DNA of 64,000 bases from Lactococcus carnosus (GTDB lineage: Bacteria > Bacillota > Bacilli > Lactobacillales > Streptococcaceae), in NCBI RefSeq assembly GCF_006770265.1, contig NZ_CP017194.1:558001-622000 (forward strand). The letters are read 5' to 3'. Shown piece after piece: positions 34,424 to 43,744 of the stretch. The position numbers and the translations under genes are program-made. Numbering within the stretch: position 1 is the first letter of the stretch; each line of letters starts with the position of its first letter. Below the pieces are notes generated by a model. It was not told the DNA's origin and did no database searches. It was given only the letters and a program-made list of their open reading frames with translations.

Positions 34424-36943
34424 TTAGCTCATGCTATCTTCAGTGGTTTTTAGAGGGCCTCTTTTAAACATGAACTTGTACAAACTTTTGCATACATAGC
34501 GCATACTTGTCATTTTAGTCCGATCGACACTCTGTATATATTGACCGATGAGTTCAGATATTTTTGTTAAAAATCTAAAGATTGATTCGGCCGTAAAGAA
34601 GAGAATGACTAAGAGGAGTATTGAGGTTGGTGAAATTTTGGTTAGAGAGAATAGTTTACTAAAGAAAAGACTGAAGACCAACATACCTGCCAAGGATGAA
34701 AAGAAAATCAGTTGACGAAAGCGATTCATAGGGGAGCTGATTTTATACAGTACCATAAACCCAACGACGATTAACAGTAAGGTTGCAGTTGTCGAGATAT
34801 CAGTAGGTGACAGACGGAAAATCGTGCCACAGATTACTAGTGCGCCGACAATTAACATATCGGTCACCCCACCTGGGATGGCTTTACCTAATATATTGAG
34901 TAAGAAGTTCCCATGAATACGTTGCTTATTTTGCTCAAGTGCCAAGAAAAATGATGGCAGCCCAATGGTAAAGAGACTAATCAACGTAATTTGTGAGGGT
35001 TGTAGTGGGTAGGTAATTGAGAAAATCACGGCAAATAGCGACATCAATAAAGAAAAAATATTTTTGACTAAAAATAGGCTTGATGAGCGCTCGATATTGT
35101 TAACAACGCGTCTTCCTTCCATCACGACCTGTGGCATTTTAGAGAAATCAGATTCTAATAATACGACTTGTGCGGCATGTGCTGTTGCATCACTTCCGGA
35201 TGCCATAGCAATACTACAATCAGCCTCTTTCATAGCTAGGATATCGTTAACACCATCTCCTGTCATGGCGACCGTATTTCCCTCTTTTTTCAAGATTTCC
35301 ACAAAACTTTTTTTCTGTTCAGGTGTGACACGGCCAAAAACTGCATTTGTTTTCAGAGCTGCTGCGATTAATTCAGGTGTTGTCAACTCACGCGCATCAA
35401 CATATTTATCAGCATTTTCGATGCCAGCTTCTTTTGCAATATGACTAACAGTAAGTGGATTGTCGCCAGAAATGACTTTGATGGCGACATCTTGTTCTGA
35501 AAAATAGGTAAACGTTTCCTTTGCATTGGCACGAATCGCATTAGATAATAAGACAAAGCCAAGTGGGATAACTGGATTAACTAACAGTTTCTCAGTCAAA
35601 ACACCCTCATATCGGCCAAAGACAAGCACACGGGAACCAGTTTCGGCAAATGGGGTAATTTCCCCAGCGTATTGTGCATACTGATCACGTAGCACCATCT
35701 CAGGAGCCCCTAAGATATACGTCCCATCATCAAAAGTAACACTACTAAATTTATCTACTGATGAGAAAGTAGTAAAAGATAGTGCTTTGCGATGAGAAGT
35801 TTTTGAAAAATGGGCCTTGATAGCAGCCATTGTCGCATTATCTTCAGACATGGCTGCAGCAAAATCACCGACGCGTTCAGCTAAGTCTTGTTTTTGTTTA
35901 TCATCGCTGTGATAGTTTTTGGCTTCAACCAAGCGTTCAACGGACATTTCATTTTCAGTAATTGTGCCTGTTTTATCCACACATAGGACGTTGACACGTG
36001 CAAGTGTTTCGATACTCTTCATATTATGAAGCAGGACTTTTTCTCTAGCTAAACGCGTTGCACTCAAAGCTAAAGCAACTGTTGTTAAAAGGTAGAGACC
36101 TTCAGGGATCATACCAATTAAGGCACCCTCCATGGTAACAATACTTTTTTGAACAGAGTTGCCATTAAAAAAGTAACTTTGTGAAAAGAGTGTAATACCG
36201 ATGGGAATAATAAAGATACCGACCCACTTGACTAGTTTGTTCAAAGAAATAATCATCTTCGACTGTTCTTCATTACTCATGGCTTTGGCTTGATTAGTCA
36301 GTTTTGAGATGTAGGAATCAGCCCCAACTTTTTCTAGTCTGCCATAACATGATCCTGAAACGATGAAGCTGCCCGACATCAACTCATCTCCGTTTGCTTT
36401 CGGCACTTCATCTGATTCTCCTGTCAAGAGAGACTCATTTGCTTTTACTGTCCCATAAATGACCTGGGCATCTGCTGGAACTTGATCACCAGCTTTGAAC
36501 AAGACGATATCGTCTAAAACCAGGTCCTTTGTCGCAATAGCAGTTTCAGTACCTTCTCTAACTACTGTCGCGTGCGTAGTATTTAAGACGGTTAACTTAT
36601 CTAGTATCTTTTTAGACCGAATCTCTTGTATGATCCCAATGAGAATATTACCCACGATGACGGGTAAAAAAGTTAAATTATGATAGGACTGAACCAAGAC
36701 CAAGAGTATGGTGAAAATTAAGAAAATCAGATTGAAATAAGTAAAGGTATTTTCTTTAATAATTTTTGGAATAGACTTAAAATTCGTATCAACAGGTAAA
36801 TTTGTTAGCCCTTGCTCGATACGTTCTTTAACTTGTGCAGTTGTCAGACCAGATTCATAATCAGGTTGGAAACGAGCATACTGATTGTGCATCGATTCTG
36901 GTTGATTATGCAGGTTAGTTGGCGGCTGCTTTTGCTTAGACAT
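34424..36943 (-). CDS. Cation-transporting P-type ATPase
   Basis: 839 residues. Actuator motif LTGES at 173-177, M4 motif GMIPEGL near 277, phosphorylation site DKTGTIT with Asp323, hinge TGDGVNDILAMKEADC, and about ten membrane segments with a large C-terminal membrane block. There is no N-terminal heavy-metal domain and no CPC motif, so it is not a P1B pump. The sequence resembles the streptococcal E1-E2 ATPases annotated as calcium or magnesium transporters (P2/P3-like), but the M4 PEGL and M5 region do not let me choose the ion. Monocistronic and convergent with argF. Confidence 0.85.
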   Translation of the reverse strand: MSKQKQPPTNLHNQPESMHNQYARFQPDYESGLTTAQVKERIEQGLTNLPVDTNFKSIPKIIKENTFTYFNLIFLIFTILLVLVQSYHNLTFLPVIVGNILIGIIQEIRSKKILDKLTVLNTTHATVVREGTETAIATKDLVLDDIVLFKAGDQVPADAQVIYGTVKANESLLTGESDEVPKANGDELMSGSFIVSGSCYGRLEKVGADSYISKLTNQAKAMSNEEQSKMIISLNKLVKWVGIFIIPIGITLFSQSYFFNGNSVQKSIVTMEGALIGMIPEGLYLLTTVALALSATRLAREKVLLHNMKSIETLARVNVLCVDKTGTITENEMSVERLVEAKNYHSDDKQKQDLAERVGDFAAAMSEDNATMAAIKAHFSKTSHRKALSFTTFSSVDKFSSVTFDDGTYILGAPEMVLRDQYAQYAGEITPFAETGSRVLVFGRYEGVLTEKLLVNPVIPLGFVLLSNAIRANAKETFTYFSEQDVAIKVISGDNPLTVSHIAKEAGIENADKYVDARELTTPELIAAALKTNAVFGRVTPEQKKSFVEILKKEGNTVAMTGDGVNDILAMKEADCSIAMASGSDATAHAAQVVLLESDFSKMPQVVMEGRRVVNNIERSSSLFLVKNIFSLLMSLFAVIFSITYPLQPSQITLISLFTIGLPSFFLALEQNKQRIHGNFLLNILGKAIPGGVTDMLIVGALVICGTIFRLSPTDISTTATLLLIVVGFMVLYKISSPMNRFRQLIFFSSLAGMLVFSLFFSKLFSLTKISPTSILLLVILFFTAESIFRFLTKISELIGQYIQSVDRTKMTSMRYVCKSLYKFMFKRGPLKTTEDSMS

Positions 36944-37487
36944 TAAATTACCTCAATTTCCTTTCAATCTTTGCTTGTCAAGATTGGGTGGTTGCTAATC
37001 GTTGATAATAAATAAGAGATGACAGGCATGTTTCCTATTAACAGGTTATCAATTTATTAAATGGCTTATTTTTAAACATATATGCTAGTTATAAATGACA
37101 TGATAGTGTCATGACTTATCATAAAAAAACATAGCATTACATTAATTGTAGCATAGTCCTTTAAAAAAAGTCGGATATTTTGTTAGTGATATGCGCATGA
37201 TAGACTATCAGATATGGTCTGCTTTTTTCCGCGTTTATAGGCCTACATAAGCAACTCAGTCATTGTCAAGCATCAAAGGCGTGTCTTTTTGATTATCCAT
37301 AATAAAAATTTCAGACTTTTCAGCGAGATAGGTGTATAATAGAAATAAAGCATTTTCATGAAAAGACGTAGTCGTCTTGGACTAAGGGGTTTTAAGATCG
37401 TAAAGGAAACAAGCATAGCCTAGTAAATCTGGCTTGATAACAGACGATTTTATGTAAAGTTGAAGCGCATAGAAGAGAAGGACATGT
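36944..37487. other. 544-bp intergenic region between divergent genes
   Basis: No credible coding frame. It should hold promoters for the P-type ATPase (minus) and the HAD fusion (plus). A TATAAT at 37335-37340 is a probable -10 for the plus-strand gene, with no clear -35. A dyad ATGACA-TGATAG-TGTCAT at about 37095-37112 is the most regular element and could be a metal-regulator site for the ATPase. Otherwise it is AT-rich and featureless. Confidence 0.45.
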
Positions 37488-38894
37488 ATGGATATTAAAG
37501 CAGTATTTTTTGATTTAGATGGTACACTTTTTACAAGCACTAGAAATGTGGCAGCGACGACGAGACGTGCCATTGTTGAATTACATAAAAATAAGATTTT
37601 AGTTGGTGTTGCGACGGGTCGTGGTCCTGCTTTTGTTTTACCGCTCATGGAAACACTGGGTTTAGATTTTGCTGTGGCCTATAATGGCCAATATATCTTC
37701 ACACCGGATGCCATTCTGTCTACGACACCAATTGATAAAAAAACGCTACGTGATATTGTCGAATTTTCTAGAAAGCATGGCCGAGATATTTCTCTGGGGA
37801 TGGCTGATGGTGTTCATGGTAGTAGTTTGTTGAAATTTGGGGAAACACGCACAGCCCAATTGATTGCAAATATGTTGCCTAAAAATATATCAAGCTTAAC
37901 CAAAAATAGTTTTAAAAATGTGATTCGCAAGATTAAACCTCAGTCGTCAAATTTATCCAGAAGTATTAGGCAACCAGTTTATCAAGTGATCATGATCGCA
38001 ACAAGCACGGAAACGGATGAGATTATGACCAGGTTTCCAGACTTACAGGCGACGCGTTCAAATCCTTATTCAGCAGATTTGATTGCTAAAGGCAATTCAA
38101 AACTAAAAGGGATCGAAAAAGTGGGTCACCAATTCGGATTTGACTTGTCCCAGGTCATGGCATTTGGAGACTCGGACAATGATTTTGAGATGCTATCGGG
38201 TGTCGGTGTTGGCGTTGGGATGGGAAATGCAACGACGAGCATTAAACATATCGCGGATTATATCACGGACAACAATAATTCAGATGGTATTGCCAAAGCT
38301 TTGGCACATTTTGGCCTGATTAACTTCAAGAATGCAGTTAGTTTTATCAGTAAAGATCAGCATTTTAATCAAGTTAAGGAATTCCATCGCGTCATGGATG
38401 AAAAAACACAAGAGTTACCGCGTGTCTTCATGCCAGAAGAAGCTGGTCATCGCGCTGGATTTAAAGTAGAAGAGATTGTTGAATTTTTGTTTGCAGCATC
38501 AAATGCTGATATGGCTGTATTCGACGACTTAACTGAGCAGTTACATGGTGCGATAGATGCTGCGAGTAACAAAGTAAAGGCTAAGCCACTTCTAGAAGGT
38601 GAGAATACTTTGGTTGGTGAAGTCGATGCACTTTTAGATTTGCTTTATTTTACGTATGGGTCATTTGCCTTAATGGGTGTAGATCCTCATGAAATATTTA
38701 ACATCGTTCATAAAGCGAATATGGGCAAGATTTTTCCAGATGGGAAGCCACGATTTGATCCTGACACCCATAAAATTCAAAAACCAGAAAATTGGGAGGC
38801 TGACTTCGCACCAGAAAAGAAAATAACAGCTGAATTGGACAGACAAATTCGGGTTGCTATGAGTAAATTAAGTAAAGCAAAAGACGACAAGTGA
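37488..38894 (+). CDS. Cof-type HAD phosphatase fused to a phosphoribosyl-ATP pyrophosphohydrolase-like domain
   Basis: 468 residues. The N-terminal HAD-IIB phosphatase (1-285) has FFDLDGTLFTS, ATGRG, the lysine region AKGNSKLKGIEKV and MAFGDSDNDFEML. The C-terminal domain (about 300-440) shows an all-alpha PRA-PH/MazG-like sequence: EAGHRAGFKVEEIVEFLFA, LVGEVDALLDLLYFTYGSFALMGVDP, and NIVHKANMGKIFPDGKPRFD. The acidic residues of the E..EE..D metal site are present in the VDALLDL region. The second domain may remove pyrophosphate from a nucleotide and the first a phosphate, giving a house-cleaning enzyme; that coupling is inference. The same architecture is, from memory, found in other streptococci. 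Confidence 0.8.
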   Translation: MDIKAVFFDLDGTLFTSTRNVAATTRRAIVELHKNKILVGVATGRGPAFVLPLMETLGLDFAVAYNGQYIFTPDAILSTTPIDKKTLRDIVEFSRKHGRDISLGMADGVHGSSLLKFGETRTAQLIANMLPKNISSLTKNSFKNVIRKIKPQSSNLSRSIRQPVYQVIMIATSTETDEIMTRFPDLQATRSNPYSADLIAKGNSKLKGIEKVGHQFGFDLSQVMAFGDSDNDFEMLSGVGVGVGMGNATTSIKHIADYITDNNNSDGIAKALAHFGLINFKNAVSFISKDQHFNQVKEFHRVMDEKTQELPRVFMPEEAGHRAGFKVEEIVEFLFAASNADMAVFDDLTEQLHGAIDAASNKVKAKPLLEGENTLVGEVDALLDLLYFTYGSFALMGVDPHEIFNIVHKANMGKIFPDGKPRFDPDTHKIQKPENWEADFAPEKKITAELDRQIRVAMSKLSKAKDDK

Positions 38895-38914
38895 GTTATC
38901 TGTCGTCTTTTTAG
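38879..38914. terminator. Bidirectional terminator, HAD fusion versus aspartate kinase
   Basis: AAAGACGACA/TGTCGTCTTT, a 10-bp perfect stem overlapping the last codons of the HAD gene, followed by T residues and preceded by A residues. Confidence 0.8.
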
Positions 38915-38923
38915 CTTTTATTT

Positions 38924-40270
38924 TTAGAAGAACTCTGCATATAAAGCTCTAATTGCGGCGATTTCTTGATTTGTTTTAACAATAAACATGACTGAAACTT
39001 CTGATGAGCCTTGTGATAGCATTTCGATATTAATCCCTGCTGTTGCAAGGGCATTGGCAGCACGAGCTGTGACACCGATATGTTCATTCATCTCTTCACC
39101 AACAATCATGATGATTGATAAGTCTTTTTCAAAGTAGAGGGTATCGGGTGCTAGAGTTTCCGTTATTTTTTCAGTGATTAAGCGCTCAATATCTGGTGTT
39201 AGATACCGATTTCTGATGATGATACTCATATCATCTATGCCAGTAGGCATGTGCTCAAACCGAATGTTGAAGTCTTCCAAAATTTGTAAGACTTTACGAC
39301 CAAATCCAACTTCCCGGTTCATCAGATATTTTGAAATATTTAAAGAAGTGAAGTTACCATCAGCTGCAATACCAACGACCGGTCTACCCGGCATGGTTCG
39401 TTTAGCGATAATTTTGGTACCAGGATGATCAGGATTATTGGTATTCTTGATAACAAGAGGGATATCGGCACGATAGGCAGGAAGCAAGGCTTCGTCATGA
39501 AGGACAGAGAAGCCTGCATAAGCAAGCTCACGCATTTCTTTATAAGTCAATTCAGTAATTGATTTAGGGTCAGTAATGATCCCGGGATGTGCAGAGAAAA
39601 TGCCATCGACATCAGTGAAATTCTCATAAAGTTCAGCATGTACACCAGCAGCGATGATAGATCCTGTAATATCAGATCCACCTCGTGAAAAGGTACAAAT
39701 GTCATCATCTTCTGTGACACCAAAAAACCCTGGAATGACTAAGGTCTCAGACAAATTGCCTAAGGCACTTAGTTTAGCATAGCTTGACTGCAATAAACGT
39801 GCATTACCTGGTTCAGGTGTAACGATAATGCCTGCCTCTTTAGGGTGAATATAACGTGCGTTAATCCCATTTTCAGTAAAATATTCTGCAATTAATTTTG
39901 CATTATTATTTTCTCCTGCTGCTAAAAAAGTATCATATAAAAATTGATTGCCAGTGATTGGTAAGCTGGCTAATTCTCTGATGTTTTCGGTAATACTTGC
40001 CATGACAGCACCAGGAATACCTAGCTCATCACAGATACTTTGATAACGCGAGATGATCCAGCTTTGATTCTCTGAGGTGTCATCGCCATTTTTGTAAGCT
40101 TTATAGTAAGCAATCAATGCATCTGTTACTTTAGTGTCCTGGGTATTTCGTTTACCAGGAGCAGAAACAACCACAATGCGACGGCTGTTATCAGTTTTGA
40201 CAATATTAAGGACTTTTGTGAGTTGTTGGGCACTTGCAAGGGAAGAGCCGCCAAATTTAATGACTTTCAA
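38924..40270 (-). CDS. Aspartate kinase
   Basis: 448 residues. Phosphorylates aspartate at the head of the lysine, threonine, methionine and diaminopimelate pathways. N-terminal VIKFGGSSLA, the FSRGGSDITGS nucleotide region and FTDVDGIFSAHPG are present. Two C-terminal ACT domains follow (about 300-445, with GFGRKVLQILEDFNI and GVTARAANALATAGINIEMLSQGSSEVSVMF), which bind allosteric amino acids. Length and wording match the YclM/LysC type III kinases of Firmicutes. The SD site AAAGGAAA lies upstream on the minus strand. No riboswitch or T-box is seen in the 216 bases upstream. Confidence 0.93.
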   Translation of the reverse strand: MKVIKFGGSSLASAQQLTKVLNIVKTDNSRRIVVVSAPGKRNTQDTKVTDALIAYYKAYKNGDDTSENQSWIISRYQSICDELGIPGAVMASITENIRELASLPITGNQFLYDTFLAAGENNNAKLIAEYFTENGINARYIHPKEAGIIVTPEPGNARLLQSSYAKLSALGNLSETLVIPGFFGVTEDDDICTFSRGGSDITGSIIAAGVHAELYENFTDVDGIFSAHPGIITDPKSITELTYKEMRELAYAGFSVLHDEALLPAYRADIPLVIKNTNNPDHPGTKIIAKRTMPGRPVVGIAADGNFTSLNISKYLMNREVGFGRKVLQILEDFNIRFEHMPTGIDDMSIIIRNRYLTPDIERLITEKITETLAPDTLYFEKDLSIIMIVGEEMNEHIGVTARAANALATAGINIEMLSQGSSEVSVMFIVKTNQEIAAIRALYAEFF

Positions 40271-40486
40271 GATAAGATTTCCTTTGATTAAGATAATGTG
40301 GTGACACTCGGTTGTTTGTTTGTTCTTTATAAGCCCTATCTTAAGTGATAGGAGAACGGTCGGATTTAATCGTTAACTATTGCTATATATAAGGATGAGC
40401 GTGTAATACCTATTTTACCGAAAATTCAGAAAATTTTCAATACGAAATCTTTAAAATTTTATCAAAAAATTTGTTAAAATAGAAAC

Positions 40487-41128
40487 ATGAGTAAATATAA
40501 AGTAATTATTTTTGATATGGACGGCGTGTTGGTGGATACCGAGGCCTATTATTATAATAGACGGAAAACCTTTTTAACGCTTAAAGGGATTTCGATTGAC
40601 CACTTATCACCCCTTGTGTTTATAGGTGGTAACATGAAGCAAGTTTGGCACATGATTTTGGCTGATGACTATGAAAGATGGGATGTGCCTGCCTTAGAAG
40701 CAGAATATCTTGATTACAAATTAAGTAATATGATCCCTTACGATCAGCTAGTTTTTTCTGATGCCAAAGCAACCATCCTTAGTCTAGTTGAAAAAGGATA
40801 TCGACTCGGTTTGGCTTCTAGTACAGCAAAAATAGAGATATTAAGAGCGCTAGAGGTGACTGAGTTGCTGCCTTACTTTGAGATTATTTTATCTGGAGAA
40901 TCGTTCAAGGAGTCAAAACCAAATCCAGAAATATATGAGGTTGCCATGAAGCGATTGTCTGTGACACCTGAAGAGACGCTAATTATAGAAGACAGCCAAA
41001 AAGGCATTGCAGCCGGTGTGGCATCGGGTGCAACGGTGTGGGGCATAAAAGATTATCATTTTGGTCTAGATCAGCGTCGCGCGGCTCGACTTTTTGATAC
41101 GTTAACTCAGATTGATGCGCACCTGTAA
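40487..41128 (+). CDS. HAD-superfamily phosphatase, beta-phosphoglucomutase-like
   Basis: 213 residues. Motif I is IIFDMDGVLVDTEAYY, motif II is LASSTAKIEI with the Ser/Thr, then KPNPEIYEVA with the Lys, and IIEDSQKGIAAGVASGATVWGI. The cap is the small alpha-helical type C1. The subfamily includes beta-phosphoglucomutases and simple phosphatases; the expected mutase cap residues are not evident to me, so phosphatase is the safer call. The start is preceded by TTAAAATAG rather than an SD site, so the transcript may be leaderless or poorly translated. Monocistronic. Confidence 0.8.
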   Translation: MSKYKVIIFDMDGVLVDTEAYYYNRRKTFLTLKGISIDHLSPLVFIGGNMKQVWHMILADDYERWDVPALEAEYLDYKLSNMIPYDQLVFSDAKATILSLVEKGYRLGLASSTAKIEILRALEVTELLPYFEIILSGESFKESKPNPEIYEVAMKRLSVTPEETLIIEDSQKGIAAGVASGATVWGIKDYHFGLDQRRAARLFDTLTQIDAHL

Positions 41129-41275
41129 AATACCCTATAGTAACAATAGGTGTTTCTTTGATAAAGGGTGTAAAATATGATAAAATAAGCTATTATAGCA
41201 ATTTTTGTCGTGTTAAAATAAACATGATCTGTGACATTAGTCTGCATCATGTTTTTGTATAGAGGTAGGTGTGAA

Positions 41276-43228
41276 GTGAAACGTTTTGAAAAATTCTTAC
41301 CCCTGGTAATTATGAGCTTTATGACAGGTGTTTATTTATGTGAGGTATTAATCTTACGAGTGGCTAAATTCCAAAAAACGGAAATTATTTTGTTATTAGT
41401 AGTGAACCTGATCATTGCGATTACATTAATCGTCCGCTCAAAGGCTGCGAGTGCAAAAAATATCGACAATATTCGGGCATTAAATGAGCTTGCAGAGAAT
41501 TCCTTAAATGCGACGCTTGATACGATGCCTTTAGGTGTCCTTCGCTACTCAGATAAGGATTATTCACCAGAGTGGTTTAATCCTTATGTTGATATCATCT
41601 TTGCGAATGATGAAGAAAAACTGTCAGCAGATAAAATCAAAGAAATTGTACAAGATATCGATGATCAGGGCATGCAATATCTGCCTGTAGATCAGAAAAA
41701 ATATGCGGTTAAAGTTGACCATCAAAAAAAATTACTCTATTTTATAGATGCAACAAGTGAAGTGGTTGCAAAGACCATCACACGTGAGAGTAGACCAGTG
41801 ATTGGTATCATTTCCGTGGATAATTATGATGACGCGACGGATTTGATTTCTGATAGTAGTCGGACGCTCATTAACAGTTTTATTGCGACTAAGATAGATG
41901 CCATATCTAGTAAATATAACGTTTATACAAGTCGCTATAATGCCAGTCGGTACTACGTCTATACGAATTATCTGACCTTGAAAAAAATCATGGACGATAA
42001 GTTTGAATTTGTAACAAGCTTTCGTGAAGAGGCGATGGAGCAAAAATTTTCATTGACGCTATCTATCGGTATGTCTTATGGCTTAGAAAACTTTTCAAAG
42101 ATTGGCAGAACTGCCCTTGATAACTTAGAGCTAGCCCTTGTTCGAGGTGGCGACCAGGTTGTTATCAAAGAAAATATTAATACTGCAAAACCGATTTATT
42201 TTGGTGGTAATTCAGCCAGTCACATTCAGAAGTCAAGAACACGAGCAAGAGCGATTGCTACAGCACTTAGGACGATTGTTAGAGAGTCGGATAATGTCTT
42301 TGTTATGGGACATAAGTACCCCGACATGGATGCTCTAGGTGCGGCTGTTGTGACTAAGATTTTCGCCAATATGAATGATAAAGAAGCTTTTGTTGTTTAT
42401 GATGAAAAGCAACTACTACCAGATGTTGCGCGTGCAATCGACAAGTTAAATGAGTCAAAAGATGGTTATGCACATATTATCAGGATGGACACCGCAAGAG
42501 AACTTAAAAAAGCAAATTCTCTTTTGATTATGGTGGATCACTCCAAAACGAGCCAAACCATGGATTATGAGTTTTATAAAAGCTTTGCCAAGGTCGTCGT
42601 CATTGACCACCACAGGCGAGATGATGATTTCCCTAAAAATGCCTTGTTGACGTATATTGAAAGTGGTGCATCTTCAGCATCGGAATTGGTCACAGAAGTC
42701 TTGCAGTATCAAAATGAGCAACATCAGAAGATGTCAAAAGTTGAAGCATCTATCGCTTTAGCAGGTATATCTGTGGATACAAAAAACTTCTCTAAGGGAA
42801 CGACAACGAGAACGTTTGAAGCCGCATCTTTCTTGCGTTCGCAAGGTGCTGATAATGATCTAATCAAAAATTTATTGGCGACTGAGTTTGATAAATATAA
42901 AAAAGTGAACGAAATTGTCTTAAATGCAGAGTTTCATGATCATGTTGCGATTGGGATTGGCCTGTATCGTAAGATGTACGATAATGTCACAACCGCGAAG
43001 GCCGCAGATACGCTACTTGATATGGTAGGAGTTGTTGCGTCGTTCACGATCGTCAATCATGAAAATGGTTATGTGGCCATTTCTGCAAGATCATCCGGTG
43101 ATTATAATGTACAACGTGTCATGGAAAAACTAGGTGGTGGTGGCCATTTTAATAATGCTGCTGCCCAGGTCTATGACAAAACACCGGCTGAGGTCAAAGA
43201 GGACTTATTAACGATTATAGATAAGTAA
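41276..43228 (+). CDS. gdpP: Cyclic-di-AMP phosphodiesterase GdpP
   Basis: 650 residues from the GTG at 41276, which has AGAGG ten bases upstream and gives the family N-terminus MKRFEKFLPLV. Two transmembrane helices (about 8-50) are followed by a PAS-like domain, a degenerate GGDEF domain (about 150-290, without an intact GGDEF motif), and a DHH/DHHA1 phosphodiesterase (FVMGHKYPDMDALGAA, VVIDHHRRDDD, GGGGHFNNAAAQ). It hydrolyses c-di-AMP, affecting potassium, osmotic and wall stress. The order gdpP-rplI-helicase is conserved in Firmicutes. Confidence 0.95.
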   Translation: MKRFEKFLPLVIMSFMTGVYLCEVLILRVAKFQKTEIILLLVVNLIIAITLIVRSKAASAKNIDNIRALNELAENSLNATLDTMPLGVLRYSDKDYSPEWFNPYVDIIFANDEEKLSADKIKEIVQDIDDQGMQYLPVDQKKYAVKVDHQKKLLYFIDATSEVVAKTITRESRPVIGIISVDNYDDATDLISDSSRTLINSFIATKIDAISSKYNVYTSRYNASRYYVYTNYLTLKKIMDDKFEFVTSFREEAMEQKFSLTLSIGMSYGLENFSKIGRTALDNLELALVRGGDQVVIKENINTAKPIYFGGNSASHIQKSRTRARAIATALRTIVRESDNVFVMGHKYPDMDALGAAVVTKIFANMNDKEAFVVYDEKQLLPDVARAIDKLNESKDGYAHIIRMDTARELKKANSLLIMVDHSKTSQTMDYEFYKSFAKVVVIDHHRRDDDFPKNALLTYIESGASSASELVTEVLQYQNEQHQKMSKVEASIALAGISVDTKNFSKGTTTRTFEAASFLRSQGADNDLIKNLLATEFDKYKKVNEIVLNAEFHDHVAIGIGLYRKMYDNVTTAKAADTLLDMVGVVASFTIVNHENGYVAISARSSGDYNVQRVMEKLGGGGHFNNAAAQVYDKTPAEVKEDLLTIIDK

Positions 43229-43291
43229 ACCTGACTAGGCGATAGCACAGCTAGCTTCAAGTATCACTTGATTAAGAAAAGGAGAAACAAA

Positions 43292-43744
43292 ATGAAAGTT
43301 ATATTTTTACAAGATGTCAAAGGAAAAGGTAAACGTGGTGAGGTCAAGGAAGTCCCAACAGGTTTTGCTCAAAATTTTCTAATCAAGAAAAATCTTGCTA
43401 AAGAAGCAACTGGTCAAGCGATGGCTGCCTTAAGTGGTCAAGTTAAAGCAGAAGAAAAAGCTGAAGCAGAAATTTTAGCGGAAGCAAAAGCACTTCAGAC
43501 TGAGCTTGAAAAGGAAGCGACCGTTGTTGAGATTAAAGAAAAAGTTGGGGCTGATGGGCGCTTGTTTGGTGCAATTAATTCTAAAAAAATTGCAGATGCA
43601 CTTAATGAGCAGTTCGATTTGAAATTAGATAAACATAAAATCCAGTTAGCTTATCCCTTGAAAGCGATTGGCTTAAAAGATGTTCCTGTAAAACTGCATA
43701 AAGATGTGATCGCGACAATTCGCGTCAAAATTTCGGAGAAATAA
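43292..43744 (+). CDS. rplI: 50S ribosomal protein L9
   Basis: 150 residues from the ATG at 43292, with AAAGGAGAA seven bases upstream. The N-terminal RNA-binding domain ([21 protein letters not shown] and [17 protein letters not shown]) is joined by a long alanine/glutamate-rich helix (about 50-80) to the C-terminal RNA-binding domain ending ATIRVKISE. It binds 23S rRNA near L1. The stop codon abuts the helicase start codon, showing translational linkage. Confidence 0.97.
   Translation: MKVIFLQDVKGKGKRGEVKEVPTGFAQNFLIKKNLAKEATGQAMAALSGQVKAEEKAEAEILAEAKALQTELEKEATVVEIKEKVGADGRLFGAINSKKIADALNEQFDLKLDKHKIQLAYPLKAIGLKDVPVKLHKDVIATIRVKISEK

Noticed and set aside
35064-35444. A 126-codon open frame opposite the P-type ATPase gene
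   Set aside because: It is antisense to the conserved phosphorylation/hinge region, has no SD site and is serine/threonine-rich in the way of shadow frames.
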